A DNA stretch of 64,000 bases from Enterococcus wangshanyuanii (GCF_002197645.1 NZ_CP021874.1:2914001-2978000); one strand, 5' to 3'; shown: positions 36,025 through 45,108, counted from the first letter of the stretch. The notes: generated by a model from the letters alone, not told the origin. Made by a program: numbers and translations.

Positions 36025-36480
36025 ATGAAAAAAGCAGATCGTCAACGCTTGATCAAACAATTGATCACTGAAAAAGAAATAGAAACTCAGGATGAGTTGA
36101 TCGCACTTCTTGAACAATCAGGAGTTAAAGCAACTCAGGCAACCGTTTCAAGAGATGTTCGTGAAATGAGTATCGTAAAAACGCATGGCTCAGATGGCCG
36201 TGTGAAATATGCGATTTTTTCTCAAAGCCAACCATCCAGCAGCGAAGAAAAACTAAAGGAATCGGTCAAAGACTCTGTGATCCGGATGGAACGTGTGCAG
36301 TTTATGGTTATCGTCCACACGGATATGGGCGCGGCGGATGTTGTCACTAATTTTCTTGACGAAGTAAAGTATGATGAGATTGCAGGAACAGTCGCAGGTG
36401 TAGATACGATTATTATCATCGCACGTTCAGAAGCAGATGCTAAAGCAGTTGTTGAACGTTTTGAAAACATGATGAATTAA
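36025..36480 (+). CDS. ArgR/AhrC-family arginine repressor homologue
   Basis: 151 residues. The N-terminal winged helix (QDELIALLEQSGVKATQATVSRDVREMSIVK) carries the SR recognition motif, and the C-terminal domain forms the hexamer (GAADVVTNFLDEV, GTVAGVDTIIIIA). The usual arginine-contact sequence GTIAGDDT is GTVAGVDT here, so the first of two Asp residues is Val. Enterococci have several ArgR paralogues. The ATG at 36025 with GGAAG is preferred over an upstream extension. No arginine gene is adjacent; the phosphohexomutase gene follows after 37 bp. Confidence 0.85.
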   Translation: MKKADRQRLIKQLITEKEIETQDELIALLEQSGVKATQATVSRDVREMSIVKTHGSDGRVKYAIFSQSQPSSSEEKLKESVKDSVIRMERVQFMVIVHTDMGAADVVTNFLDEVKYDEIAGTVAGVDTIIIIARSEADAKAVVERFENMMN

Positions 36481-36517
36481 TATTGACCAATGAAAAAATG
36501 AAGGGAGATTTGGTTAC

Positions 36518-38038
36518 ATGGAATTGAAAGCGTTACAAAATGGTTCAGACATTAGAGGGATTGCCGTCGATTATGAGAATAAGAAAGCGAATTTGACGCC
36601 TGAACAGGTTGGGAAAATCGCTGTTGGAATCGTTCGATGGCTGTGTGAAGAGAAGCGGTTAGCGGAAAAGCATCAAGCTGGCGCTTTAAAAATCGGGATC
36701 GGCCATGATAGTCGAGTTTCAGCAGATAGCTTGAAGCAGGCGCTGATCGATAGTTTTCTAAACCAGCAGGTTGATGTCTTGGACTTTGGTTTAGCGACGA
36801 CACCAGCAATGTTTATGACGACACAATTTCCTCAATATGATTGTGATGCTGCTATCATGATTACAGCGAGCCATTTGCCTTATTATTTCAATGGTTTAAA
36901 GTTATTTACCAAATCAGGTGGAGCTGAAAAAACGGACATAGCCTATATCCTCTCACACACTGAACCCTTAGAGACGACCGGAAAAGGAAACGTGATGAAA
37001 GCAGATATCATCGATGATTATTCTGCAGATTTAACTGAGAAGATTCGTAAGGGAATGAAAACAGAAGCTGAGAAACCATTGGCGGGTTTTCAGATCATTG
37101 TAGATGCTGGAAATGGGGCAGGTGGTTTCTTTGCGGAAAAAGTACTTCAAGCGTTGGGAGCGGATACGACAGGTTCACAATTTTTAGAACCTGACGGTAT
37201 GTTTCCAAATCACATCCCAAATCCTGACAATAAAGAAGCAATGGCAAGTATTCAGCAAGCGGTACTTCAAAATAAAGCTGATCTAGGGGTGATTTTTGAT
37301 ACAGATGTCGATCGCTCAGCGTTAGTAGATGCCTCTGGTGAGGTGATCAACCGAAATAATTTGATTGCTGTTTTGGCGACCATTGTATTAGAGGAATCTC
37401 CAGGAAGTAGTATCGTCACTAATTCACCTACTTCTAGCCATTTGAAAGATTTCATTGAGGCAAAAGGCGGAAAACAAGTTCGTTATATTTCAGGTTATCG
37501 AAATGTGATCAATAAAATGATTGAACTGAATGATGAAGGAATTGAAACACCATTGGCCATAGAGACGAGCGGTCATGCAGCATTCAAGGAAAATTATTTT
37601 CTTGATGATGGTGCCTACGTTATTGCCAAAATCTTGATGCTTTTACCGAAATTACAAGCACAAAATGAAACATTGGGTGAATTGATCGAATCATTAAAAC
37701 AACCGCTAGAAACCCAAGAATTACGCTTTGAAATTTTAGCGGATGATGTAAGAAAGTACGGGAATCAAGTCATTCAAGAGCTGAACGAATTTGTTGCTAC
37801 TCATGCAGGAATGGACGTTGATCCTGAAAATGAAGAGGGAATTCGCGTAAATCTCTTTGACCGTTATGGTTCCGGCTGGTTTTTACTTCGAATGAGCCTG
37901 CATGAACCTTTACTAGTGCTTCAAGTCGAAAATGATGTTCGCGGGATGAATCAAACAACCTTTGCTATATTAACAGAGTTTTTTGGAAAATATGCTGAAT
38001 TAGATGTTAGCCAGTTAAGCCAGCTAATGAAGAATTAA
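36518..38038 (+). CDS. Phosphohexomutase (phosphomanno-/phosphoglucomutase family)
   Basis: 506-residue alpha-D-phosphohexomutase. Domain 1 has the phosphoserine loop TASHLPYYFNGLK, domain 2 the Mg loop DTDVDRSA, domain 3 the sugar loop ETSGHAAFKENYFLDDG, and domain 4 the phosphate loop region RYGSGWFLLRMS. It differs from PgcA-type phosphoglucomutases in length and loop sequence and is nearer the ManB-like proteins. GGGAGATTTGG lies before the ATG. It may supply mannose 1-phosphate or glucose 1-phosphate for surface sugars; specificity cannot be read from sequence. It ends in a bidirectional terminator. Confidence 0.85.
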   Translation: MELKALQNGSDIRGIAVDYENKKANLTPEQVGKIAVGIVRWLCEEKRLAEKHQAGALKIGIGHDSRVSADSLKQALIDSFLNQQVDVLDFGLATTPAMFMTTQFPQYDCDAAIMITASHLPYYFNGLKLFTKSGGAEKTDIAYILSHTEPLETTGKGNVMKADIIDDYSADLTEKIRKGMKTEAEKPLAGFQIIVDAGNGAGGFFAEKVLQALGADTTGSQFLEPDGMFPNHIPNPDNKEAMASIQQAVLQNKADLGVIFDTDVDRSALVDASGEVINRNNLIAVLATIVLEESPGSSIVTNSPTSSHLKDFIEAKGGKQVRYISGYRNVINKMIELNDEGIETPLAIETSGHAAFKENYFLDDGAYVIAKILMLLPKLQAQNETLGELIESLKQPLETQELRFEILADDVRKYGNQVIQELNEFVATHAGMDVDPENEEGIRVNLFDRYGSGWFLLRMSLHEPLLVLQVENDVRGMNQTTFAILTEFFGKYAELDVSQLSQLMKN

Positions 38039-38040
38039 AA

Positions 38041-38087
38041 AAATAGTCTGGAAAGAGAGAGCATTCTTTTTCCGGACTATTTTTATT
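38041..38087. terminator. Bidirectional terminator between phosphohexomutase and RluA-family genes
   Basis: AAATAGTCTGGAAA pairs with TTTCCGGACTATTT (one wobble) and ends in a T tract, just before the stop of the convergent gene. Confidence 0.85.
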
Positions 38088-38097
38088 CATGAGTGGA

Positions 38098-38967
38098 TCA
38101 TACTAAATCAATACCCGGTTCAGCTGTAGCAATAATCGTTTCACCACTAAAGGGATGGACAAGATGAAGCTCATAAGCATGAAGCATCAAGCGACCTTTC
38201 GGCCTTGGATGATAGAGTGGATCGCCGATGATAGGATGCCCGATACTCTGTAAATGAACTCTGATTTGATGGGTGCGGCCGGTTTCTAAGACGCAATAAA
38301 TCAAAGTTTGATTTTTTTCTTTTGAGTAGGAAACAGCTTCTACATGAGTGATCGCTATATCTCCTTTGTGCTCATCGATCACTCGTTTTCGTCGATCGTG
38401 TCGATTTCGGCCGATTTTTTTACGAATAGTGAAGGATGTTTCTTTAAGAGCACCAGAAACGATAGCTTGATAACGACGATAAATTTCTTTTTTTTCTAGT
38501 AAACGTCCTAAGATAGGCAGCACAAATGGATTCTTTGCAAAGAGAATCGCCCCGCTAGTTTCTTTATCTAAACGATGAACAACATATGGAACTTGATTTT
38601 TGGGTGCTAGATAAGCTGCTAAATGATTTAAAAGCGTGTCCTGTTCATCAGGCTGATTGGGATGTGTTTTCATTCCGACAGGCTTATTCAAAATAATCAG
38701 ATGCTCATCTTCAAAAAGGACACTTACTTTAGTAGGATCACCAAGCAAAAGTTTAGGGGCAGGATAGTCATCTGCTTCAAAGGTCAATGTGATCTGATCG
38801 CCAGCTTTGGCTGTAAAATGAAATAATGCAGGCTCACCATTGATCGATACATTCTTTCTAATACGTAGAAAATGGCGCACTTTTCGCGGAACTAGCCATT
38901 CTTGTTCAAGTAGTTCTCTTATGGTTTGCTCTTTGAATGTTTCAGGTAACAGGATAGACAATTCCAT
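38098..38967 (-). CDS. RluA/RluD-family pseudouridine synthase
   Basis: 289-residue enzyme. The invariant catalytic Asp is in VHRLDKETSGAILFAKN; GRTHQIRVHLQSIGHPIIGDPLY closes the active site. An S4-like N-terminal region (RHFLRIRKNVSINGEP) is present. This matches the RluA subfamily that modifies 23S rRNA or tRNA, such as the Firmicute paralogues YjbO/YlyB; the exact target cannot be told. The ribosome site is AAGGCGG. It is monocistronic and convergent with the phosphohexomutase gene. Confidence 0.87.
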   Translation of the reverse strand: MELSILLPETFKEQTIRELLEQEWLVPRKVRHFLRIRKNVSINGEPALFHFTAKAGDQITLTFEADDYPAPKLLLGDPTKVSVLFEDEHLIILNKPVGMKTHPNQPDEQDTLLNHLAAYLAPKNQVPYVVHRLDKETSGAILFAKNPFVLPILGRLLEKKEIYRRYQAIVSGALKETSFTIRKKIGRNRHDRRKRVIDEHKGDIAITHVEAVSYSKEKNQTLIYCVLETGRTHQIRVHLQSIGHPIIGDPLYHPRPKGRLMLHAYELHLVHPFSGETIIATAEPGIDLV

Positions 38968-39120
38968 ATTTTTTCCGCCTTTTCACTAGAGTCTATCCTA
39001 GTTTAACAAAAGCGGGCAGAAGTTCAAGCAGTTATTCTATTTTTGAGTGAATGATCAGATTTAATCTAGTTCAGAATCTAGTGAAAATAGAGATAGAATC
39101 GATCGATAAGGAGAATTTAG

Positions 39121-39277
39121 AGTAAAAAAGACCCGCCTTTTGGGGAAAGGCGGGAAAGGAGTTAAAAATGAAAAAGTGTTTTGTTAGGGTTGTTTGTTGG
39201 TATGTGTATATAATACAAAGCAAATATGAATTTTTTGTGTGCTAAATTATTTAAAACTGTAAACTTTTTCTAAAGTA
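39121..39277. repeat. Direct repeat copy 1 flanking the GH18 gene
   Basis: About 150 bp homologous to 40402-40552 in the same orientation: a GC hairpin, AAAGGAGTTAAAAATG, an identical run GTTAGGGTTGTTTGTTGGTA, TATATAA, and ATATGAATTTTT. It lies just past the end of the GH18 gene. Confidence 0.85.
39123..39200 (-). ncRNA. Putative small RNA, copy 1 (minus strand)
   Basis: Read on the minus strand, this would be a roughly 80-nt RNA. It has a CA-rich 5' part, the segment CATTTTTAACTCCTTT (exact complement of a ribosome site plus start codon), and a CCCGCCTTT/AAAGGCGGG terminator hairpin with a C-rich loop followed by T6. It recalls streptococcal csRNAs, which pair with ribosome sites. On the plus strand a 25-codon ORF (39168-39245, starting MKKCFVRVVCWY) is the competing reading. 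The hairpin may also simply end the GH18 transcript. Confidence 0.45.
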
Positions 39278-39298
39278 GTCTTTAAATGTTGAACAGAA

Positions 39299-40246
39299 TT
39301 AGTTTTTCATCGTATTGATCAAACGTTTTGTCCAGCTAAAATCAGTTTTGGTGATCGTATCATCTCCAAATTGTTTGCCATCACGGTCGATCGCATAAAC
39401 AAACATTCCACCTTTTTGACCGTCCTTAGGATTCCAAACAGCATAAGAATAGGCACGGCTCGTTTCATAAGGATCGATAGTATCATTCCAGCGATTTCGG
39501 TCTTGTTCTTCTGGGAAAGAAATACCAGGTAAAAATTGTTGCGTACTAATAGAGGTTTTATACGTATCCCAAGTGCGATCTAAAGAAGTTGTTGACCGAC
39601 CGTAAGCTTGAAGAAATAAGTAATCACAATAAGGAGCTACTTTTTTAAATAGAGAATGATTGTCTTTATTTGTATCATAAATCAATAATTTTCCAGTAGT
39701 TGAGGCAGGCCCTAATTTTTTCGACAAAGCTTTAAAAGTACCTGTTGCCAGCTCTTCTTGTGTGGCAGTCAAGGTTGATTCCATGTCAACGTCCAATCCA
39801 TCCAAATTCCAAGGTGTAAGATAAGTAGCGATCAATTGCTGCGCATAGGCATCATATTCAGCAGTCGTTGGCTTAGTTCCTACATGAGGAACATTCCATA
39901 GCTCTCGAATATCGATCGTGCGAATAACACGAGTTCCTCTAGCATGAAGTGTAGGGACATACGTGTTCTTTAGTGTATCCCAAAATTTCTGTTGATCCGT
40001 TCCCGGATTAACATAGTGAAAGACAGAAACAATATCGACATCTTCAGGAATATCGGTCATTGCAGTGACATTTTCATCGGGTAAATTAGAATTGGCATCA
40101 TGAGGCATGGTGACATCCCGCCATGTGCGGTAATAAGCCATCATGATAGGATCAGATTGTGTCTGTGCATTAGCTGGATCGGGAAATAAATTAGCTCCTA
40201 ATAAGAGCAACGTGGCAACAAATAAAACCTTGAATGATTTAGACAT
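39299..40246 (-). CDS. Secreted GH18 endo-beta-N-acetylglucosaminidase (EndoH-like)
   Basis: 315 residues. A signal peptide (KVLFVATLLLLGANLF, cleavage near ANA-Q) is followed by one GH18 barrel with the catalytic DGLDVDME motif (DxxDxDxE; Glu is the proton donor). It resembles E. faecalis EfEndo18A/EndoH-type enzymes, which trim high-mannose N-glycans from host glycoproteins, more than chitinases: it is short and has no chitin-binding domain. A cre-like site lies between promoter and start, implying CcpA repression by preferred sugars. Both sides carry copies of the same small-RNA-like element, so the gene sits on a possible recombination cassette. Confidence 0.87.
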   Translation of the reverse strand: MSKSFKVLFVATLLLLGANLFPDPANAQTQSDPIMMAYYRTWRDVTMPHDANSNLPDENVTAMTDIPEDVDIVSVFHYVNPGTDQQKFWDTLKNTYVPTLHARGTRVIRTIDIRELWNVPHVGTKPTTAEYDAYAQQLIATYLTPWNLDGLDVDMESTLTATQEELATGTFKALSKKLGPASTTGKLLIYDTNKDNHSLFKKVAPYCDYLFLQAYGRSTTSLDRTWDTYKTSISTQQFLPGISFPEEQDRNRWNDTIDPYETSRAYSYAVWNPKDGQKGGMFVYAIDRDGKQFGDDTITKTDFSWTKRLINTMKN

Positions 40247-40271
40247 AAAGACATCTCCTCTTTCTTTTTTT

Positions 40272-40285
40272 GGTAAGCGCTTTCT
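40272..40285 (-). promoter_or_regulatory. CcpA cre-like site upstream of the GH18 gene
   Basis: GGTAAGCGCTTTCT matches cre consensus TGWAARCGYWWWCW at 13 of 14 positions. An extended -10 (TGCTACAAT on the minus strand, at 40311-40316) lies just upstream, so CcpA bound here would block elongation or initiation. Confidence 0.65.
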
Positions 40286-40401
40286 TTTTAAGGCGCTTTA
40301 ATACAAAAAAATTGTAGCATAAACAGTAAAGATACCATAGTAGAACGGGTTAAAATAAGTGAACTAGCAAGTATTTTCATTTAAGATAGAACTGTTTTGA
40401 A

Positions 40402-40552
40402 AAAAATAAAAAAAGACCTGCCTTTGGGGAAGGCAGGAAAAGGAGTTAAAAAATGAAAAAAGTGTTTGTTAGGGTTGTTTGTTGGTATACTTATATAATA
40501 AAGGTAAAATATGAATTTTTATTGCACAATATTTTCTAAAAGTAAGAACTTT
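40402..40552. repeat. Direct repeat copy 2 flanking the GH18 gene
   Basis: Second copy of the element at 39121-39277, upstream of the GH18 start. The far end has a perfect palindrome CTAAAAGT-AAGA-ACTTTTAG at 40535-40554. Confidence 0.85.
40405..40484 (-). ncRNA. Putative small RNA, copy 2 (minus strand)
   Basis: Same layout as copy 1. The hairpin is CCTGCCTT/AAGGCAGG: relative to copy 1 one C-G pair has become T-A on both arms, a compensatory change, while the TGGGG loop (CCCCA in the minus RNA) is unchanged. A T7 tract follows on the minus strand. The CATTTTTTAACTCCTTTT segment is again complementary to a ribosome site plus ATG. The competing plus-strand ORF is 40453-40539 (28 codons, starting MKKVFVRVVCWY). 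The -10 is TATATA-like with no good -35. Confidence 0.45.
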
Positions 40553-40680
40553 TAGTGATAAATGATAGAACCGTGCATAGTTGGGGCCAAAATAAGGATT
40601 TCTTGATGGATTCTTAAACTTTTCTACATAGTTTCAGAAGAAAAGCGTGGTAAAATAGGCAGAACGAAATTTGTATACCG

Positions 40681-40707
40681 TTATTCATGCTAAAGCCGTA
40701 TGAATAA
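40681..40707. promoter_or_regulatory. Inverted repeat upstream of the class A PBP gene
   Basis: TTATTCAT and ATGAATAA, 11 bp apart, lie just upstream of a TGTTAAAAT extended -10. It could be an operator for cell-wall-stress control; no regulator is evident. The remaining sequence from 40560 to 40762 shows no gene. Confidence 0.3.
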
Positions 40708-40762
40708 ATGCATCTTTCTATGTTAAAATGGCTTAGAAACTTTTATATAAAGAGGGAGTACT

Positions 40763-42916
40763 ATGGATTTTAAAACAATTATGGCAAAAATTGCGGCAGG
40801 GTTCAAACGTTTTTGGACCTGGATCAAACCGTACCTCAGTCGTTTTCATCATTGGCGTAAACGAATTTGGAAAAAATACCAGATCAATAAAATTATCTTA
40901 CTGTTAGGCTTAGTCGTTGTATTAGTGACTAGTATCTATTTGTTTACTCTAGCCAAATCAGCGAATGTCGGGGCTTTGAAAAAAGGGCTGGAAGAATCCA
41001 CAGTGATCTACGATAAGAATAACAATGAAGCAGGTAAGCTTTTCGGTCAAAAAGGAACGTTTGTCACGATCGATCAAATTTCTCCTTATGTCAAAGATGC
41101 GTTGATCTCAACTGAAGATCGCAATTTTGAAACGCATCATGGCTATGATATTAAAGGTCTTTTACGTGCAGTCGTCGGAAAATTAAGCTTTGGTAAAATC
41201 GGCGGAGGCGGTGGAGGAAGTACCATCACTCAGCAATTAGCCAAAAATGCTTACCTGACCCAAGAACAAACGATGACTCGTAAAGCAAGAGAACTTTTCT
41301 TAGCGATCGAGATCGAAAAAAAATATGATAAGCAGCAAATCTTAGAAATGTATCTGAACAATTCGTACTTCGGAAACGGGGTATGGGGAATCGAGGATGC
41401 GTCTCACCGATATTTTGGGGTCAGTGCCAGTGAATTGAGTGTTGGCCAAGCAGCGACACTTGTTGGGATGTTGAAAGGACCAGGAATCTACAATCCAATC
41501 GACTATATGGAAAATGCAGTCAATCGCCGAAATACTGTTTTACAATTGATGGTTGATAATGGCAAACTATCCCAAGGTGAAGCAGATGCGCAGGAAAATA
41601 CGGAAATCGTACTGATCGATAATTACTCCGATGTAAATTCAGATTATCGTTATCCGTACTATTTTGATGCAGTTATTGACGAAGCAGTCAATAAGTATGG
41701 GCTAAAAGAAGAAGATTTGTTAAACAGAGGCTACCAAATCTACACAGCTCTAGATCAGAATTACCAAGAAGCGATGCAGCAAACCTATGCAAATGATGCG
41801 CTATTTCCGCCAAATGCAGAGGATGGTGCAATGGTTCAAAGCGGATCAGTCGCATTAGATCCAAAAACAGGCGGCGTACAAGGAGTTGTCGGCGGCCGGG
41901 GCGAGCATGTCTATCGCGGCTTCAACTTTGCTACTCAAACAAAACGTTCGCCAGGCTCTTCATTAAAACCTATTTCAGTATATACACCCGCATTAGAATC
42001 CGGAATGAAGCCGAATGCGATTTTAGAGGATAAACCACAGGACTACTATCCAGCAGAAAATTATAGCCGGACGTTTAGCGGCGAAGTACCTATGTATCAG
42101 GCGCTTGGCGAAAGTTTAAATTTACCTGCTGTATGGACACTGCATAAAATCGGGTTAGATAAAGGCTATGAAAAAACAGAAAAATTCGGGATTCCTTTAG
42201 CCAAAGAAGATAAGTATTATGGCCTTGCATTAGGCGGTCTGAAAACAGGGGTTTCACCATTAACGATGGCTAATGCATATAGTGCCTTTGCCAATGAAGG
42301 TGTTCAGCATGAAGCCCACTTGATCACCAAAATCATTGATTCTACGGGTGCGGTGATCGTGGACAACACAAGTACGAAATCAAAACAAATCATCACTAAA
42401 GATATCGCGAATCAAATGACGAGTATGCTTTTGGGTGTATTTAGCTCTGGAACCGGGATCAATGCCGATCCAGCAGGCTACGTAATGGCTGGTAAAACAG
42501 GAACGACCGAAACAAACTTCGATACGAATAAAACGAATGACCAATGGGTCGTTGGCTATACGTCTGATGTTGTGATCGCCACATGGCTAGGCTTCGAACA
42601 AACAAGTGAAAGTCATTATCTAGAAGGTAGCAGCGCCACCCACGCCTCGACAGTGTTCAGTAGTCAGGCACAAGGGATTTTACCTTACACGGCGCAAACA
42701 CCGTTTACTATCGCGGATGCCTATGCAACTGGCGGAGTCATGCAGGCAGCCGGAGAAGTTCCCGCGGTAAATCAAGAGGACTGGCAGGATAGTGTCAAAG
42801 AAATCGGTGGACAAGTCAAAGAAGGCGCCAAGGATGTTGGCGGCAAAATCAAAGAAGGCTGGGAGAAAGCGAAGACTGGTTTGAAAGATTTATTTGGCGG
42901 TTTAACAGGAGAATAA
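40763..42916 (+). CDS. Class A penicillin-binding protein (bifunctional)
   Basis: 717-residue peptidoglycan synthase. It has a basic cytoplasmic N-terminus, one membrane helix near residues 45-65, and a GT51 glycosyltransferase domain (STEDRNFETHHGYD, GGSTITQQLAKN, KARELFLAIEIEKKY). The transpeptidase domain has the nucleophile Ser in SPGSSLKP, the SLN triad in ESLNLP, and KTGTT. The C-terminus has Gly/Lys amphipathic repeats (GGQVKEGAKDVGGKIKEGWEKAK). Of the three enterococcal class A PBPs its context (before yheA) fits the PbpZ/Pbp2A type. GGGAG precedes the ATG. Confidence 0.9.
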   Translation: MDFKTIMAKIAAGFKRFWTWIKPYLSRFHHWRKRIWKKYQINKIILLLGLVVVLVTSIYLFTLAKSANVGALKKGLEESTVIYDKNNNEAGKLFGQKGTFVTIDQISPYVKDALISTEDRNFETHHGYDIKGLLRAVVGKLSFGKIGGGGGGSTITQQLAKNAYLTQEQTMTRKARELFLAIEIEKKYDKQQILEMYLNNSYFGNGVWGIEDASHRYFGVSASELSVGQAATLVGMLKGPGIYNPIDYMENAVNRRNTVLQLMVDNGKLSQGEADAQENTEIVLIDNYSDVNSDYRYPYYFDAVIDEAVNKYGLKEEDLLNRGYQIYTALDQNYQEAMQQTYANDALFPPNAEDGAMVQSGSVALDPKTGGVQGVVGGRGEHVYRGFNFATQTKRSPGSSLKPISVYTPALESGMKPNAILEDKPQDYYPAENYSRTFSGEVPMYQALGESLNLPAVWTLHKIGLDKGYEKTEKFGIPLAKEDKYYGLALGGLKTGVSPLTMANAYSAFANEGVQHEAHLITKIIDSTGAVIVDNTSTKSKQIITKDIANQMTSMLLGVFSSGTGINADPAGYVMAGKTGTTETNFDTNKTNDQWVVGYTSDVVIATWLGFEQTSESHYLEGSSATHASTVFSSQAQGILPYTAQTPFTIADAYATGGVMQAAGEVPAVNQEDWQDSVKEIGGQVKEGAKDVGGKIKEGWEKAKTGLKDLFGGLTGE

Positions 42917-42920
42917 TCGG

Positions 42921-42949
42921 TTTCAAAACGAAACAAACAATGGTACAAT
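42921..42949 (+). promoter_or_regulatory. yheA promoter
   Basis: TTTCAA, 17-nt spacer ending TGG, TACAAT (extended -10). Confidence 0.6.
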
Positions 42950-42985
42950 CAAAGAGAAGAATTTTGTAGAAATGAGGGAACGTAC

Positions 42986-43327
42986 ATGAGCAATATTTAT
43001 GATACAGCCAATCAAGTAGAACGCGAAATCCGTGAGTTAGCAGAATTTAAAGCATTAGAAGGAGCCTATGATGCTGTAAAAGCAGATGAAGTAGCTTACA
43101 CATTATTCAAAGAATTCCAAACTTTCCAGCAAGGCTTACAAGAAAAACAAATGCGTGGAGAAGAATTCACAGATGAAGATGCAGAAAAAGCACAAGCTTT
43201 AGCAACAGAAGTTCAAAAAGCTGAAGTAATCAATGAATTGATGCAAAAAGAACAAGCATTCAGCTTGATCGTGAATGATTTGAACCGCATCATCATGACA
43301 CCGATTCGTGATTTGTATAACGATTAA
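42986..43327 (+). CDS. yheA: YlbF/YmcA-family protein, YheA-like
   Basis: 113-residue all-helical protein of the YlbF/YmcA/YheA family (DUF964). N-terminal [13 protein letters not shown], central [20 protein letters not shown] and C-terminal [17 protein letters not shown] are the conserved heptad-like helices. YlbF and YmcA form the Y-complex that helps RNase Y in Bacillus; YheA's own role is less clear. GAGGGAACGTAC precedes the ATG. It is followed by two terminators, after which the AT-rich WxL locus begins. Confidence 0.85.
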   Translation: MSNIYDTANQVEREIRELAEFKALEGAYDAVKADEVAYTLFKEFQTFQQGLQEKQMRGEEFTDEDAEKAQALATEVQKAEVINELMQKEQAFSLIVNDLNRIIMTPIRDLYND

Positions 43328-43341
43328 TAGAGGTTGATACT

Positions 43342-43388
43342 AAACTTTAAAGAAACAGATTCTTGTTTTCTTTAAAGTTTTTTTATTT
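43342..43388 (+). terminator. Terminator after yheA
   Basis: Perfect 14-bp stem AAACTTTAAAGAAA/TTTCTTTAAAGTTT with T tract. Confidence 0.88.
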
Positions 43389-43409
43389 TAAATAAACGAA
43401 GCATACGGC

Positions 43410-43442
43410 AGAAACCCATAAAATATAGGGTTTCTTTTTTTT
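43410..43442 (+). terminator. Second terminator before the WxL locus
   Basis: AGAAACCC/GGGTTTCT stem with a 9-nt loop and ten T. It insulates the accessory locus from yheA. Confidence 0.8.
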
Positions 43443-43602
43443 TGCAAAAAATATGATAGGTAAAAAAGATTTTAAGCAAATATAAAATAATATAATGAGT
43501 GAAGTTTTTCAATAATATCTTTTTGGAGTGAAAAACGAGAAATATAAAAGAAACATAAAAGTATATCATTAGATTATAAGTGGAAAGAAATGAGGTGAAA
43601 GA

Positions 43603-45108
43603 GTGAGATTGTTCCTGGATGAAATATATGATCGAAGATTAAAAGTACTAAATGTTATTAACAATAGTGGTGAAATAAAAAGTATAAAGGAAATAGCGAG
43701 AGTTACAAAATTAGCAAATCGAACAGTCTCAATGATCATTAAGCAGTTTGAACAAGAACTTGACGTTCCAGAAAGGGTATTCAAAGTTGAGTACGTGAAT
43801 AAAACAATCAAAAGTGTTTCGGCAAATAATCTTGATTTGAACAGTATCGGAAGAAGTTACTTGTTGCAATCCACAATGTATAAAGTAATCAAGCATATTT
43901 TTCTACATGACAAATTAGATGTAAATAAATTTTGCAAAGTTGAATTTATTAGTGCACCTACTTTTTCTAGGAATAGAAAACGATTAAAAAAGATTTTGCA
44001 GGAATGCGGATTAGATTTGTCACGGGAAAACAGCATCATTGGAGATGAGTTTAAAATTAGAAACTTCTATTTTCTTTTTTTTTCTAATGCATCTAATGTT
44101 TGGGAATTTTCTACCCAAGAATATCTGGAAATTGAGCAATATTTTTCGGTCCATCTTACTCAGTGGAAAGATATGGATAGTTTGAAACAACTAAAATTTA
44201 TTTTAATTGTTTATATAAGTGTGACTCGTTCAAGAAAAAAACACTTTGCAAAAAATGAAGTGTTATCTAGTTCGTTAAAGAAACATGAAAATTTAGAAAG
44301 CAGTATGTATCTATTGAACTATTTTAAATTAGGCAGAAATAAGACAATTGAGCAGATAAGAGGAGAGACGAGTGCGACGTTATTCTTTTTTTATAAAGAA
44401 CAAATGATTTTTGAAGAGATAGAGCTGTCTAGTTACGAAGAATATTTTTCCTTGGATTCTTTTCCCTTCATTTCATTGAGTAGTAAATTAGCAGAGAGAA
44501 TTGTGGACGAATTCTTTGATGGAAGTAAGAACAAAGAATTATATTTACGAGTTAAAAGAGAAGTGGATCTATTTTATTTAGTTTTAGATATTTGTTTCAT
44601 TGACTATAAAATTTTCTATTATGTATATGATTCAAAGAAATTTTATCATGCAGACTCTATAGAGAAAAAAATGAAAGAGAAACTTGCAGAAATTTTTCAT
44701 CAGTTAGCCATTTTTGCTAACAAGGATTTGAAAAAGTTTAAAGAGGAAGATCTCCTTGATTATATGTACCTAGCTATCTATTCATTACAAACGCAATTTA
44801 AGGTGACATCTTATGAGCCGGTAACAGTTTTTATTCAAAATACAAAAAAATTTGTTCGAGAAATCATTAAAGAAAAGATAAGTCCGTTTTTTGGAGATAG
44901 AATCGAATGTGTTGAGCTGCTGACATCACAGGTTGATATTGTCGTAACAGATGTCAAATTACCAAATGAAAGTAACTTATCTAATCAAGTTTATGTAGCA
45001 ACCTTCTCTGATTATGATGATATTACGTTTTTGATTGAACAAATACAGAATAAACTATTAGAAAACTATAATAAAAGAAAGATGCATTTGCATAGATTGG
45101 AAAGCTAA
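43603..45108 (+). CDS. Mga-like transcriptional regulator 1
   Basis: 501-residue Mga/AtxA-family regulator. N-terminal winged helices (EIKSIKEIARVTKLANRTVSMII) are followed by a long helical PRD-like middle and a C-terminal EIIB-like domain (DIVVTDVKLP near residue 450). It starts at GTG with GAGGTG upstream. The gene is AT-rich. It converges on a second Mga-like gene, 19 bp apart, which opens the WxL locus. Such regulators typically control surface-protein genes, so control of the WxL genes is likely. I cannot tell whether it responds to PTS phosphorylation. Confidence 0.78.
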   Translation: MRLFLDEIYDRRLKVLNVINNSGEIKSIKEIARVTKLANRTVSMIIKQFEQELDVPERVFKVEYVNKTIKSVSANNLDLNSIGRSYLLQSTMYKVIKHIFLHDKLDVNKFCKVEFISAPTFSRNRKRLKKILQECGLDLSRENSIIGDEFKIRNFYFLFFSNASNVWEFSTQEYLEIEQYFSVHLTQWKDMDSLKQLKFILIVYISVTRSRKKHFAKNEVLSSSLKKHENLESSMYLLNYFKLGRNKTIEQIRGETSATLFFFYKEQMIFEEIELSSYEEYFSLDSFPFISLSSKLAERIVDEFFDGSKNKELYLRVKREVDLFYLVLDICFIDYKIFYYVYDSKKFYHADSIEKKMKEKLAEIFHQLAIFANKDLKKFKEEDLLDYMYLAIYSLQTQFKVTSYEPVTVFIQNTKKFVREIIKEKISPFFGDRIECVELLTSQVDIVVTDVKLPNESNLSNQVYVATFSDYDDITFLIEQIQNKLLENYNKRKMHLHRLES

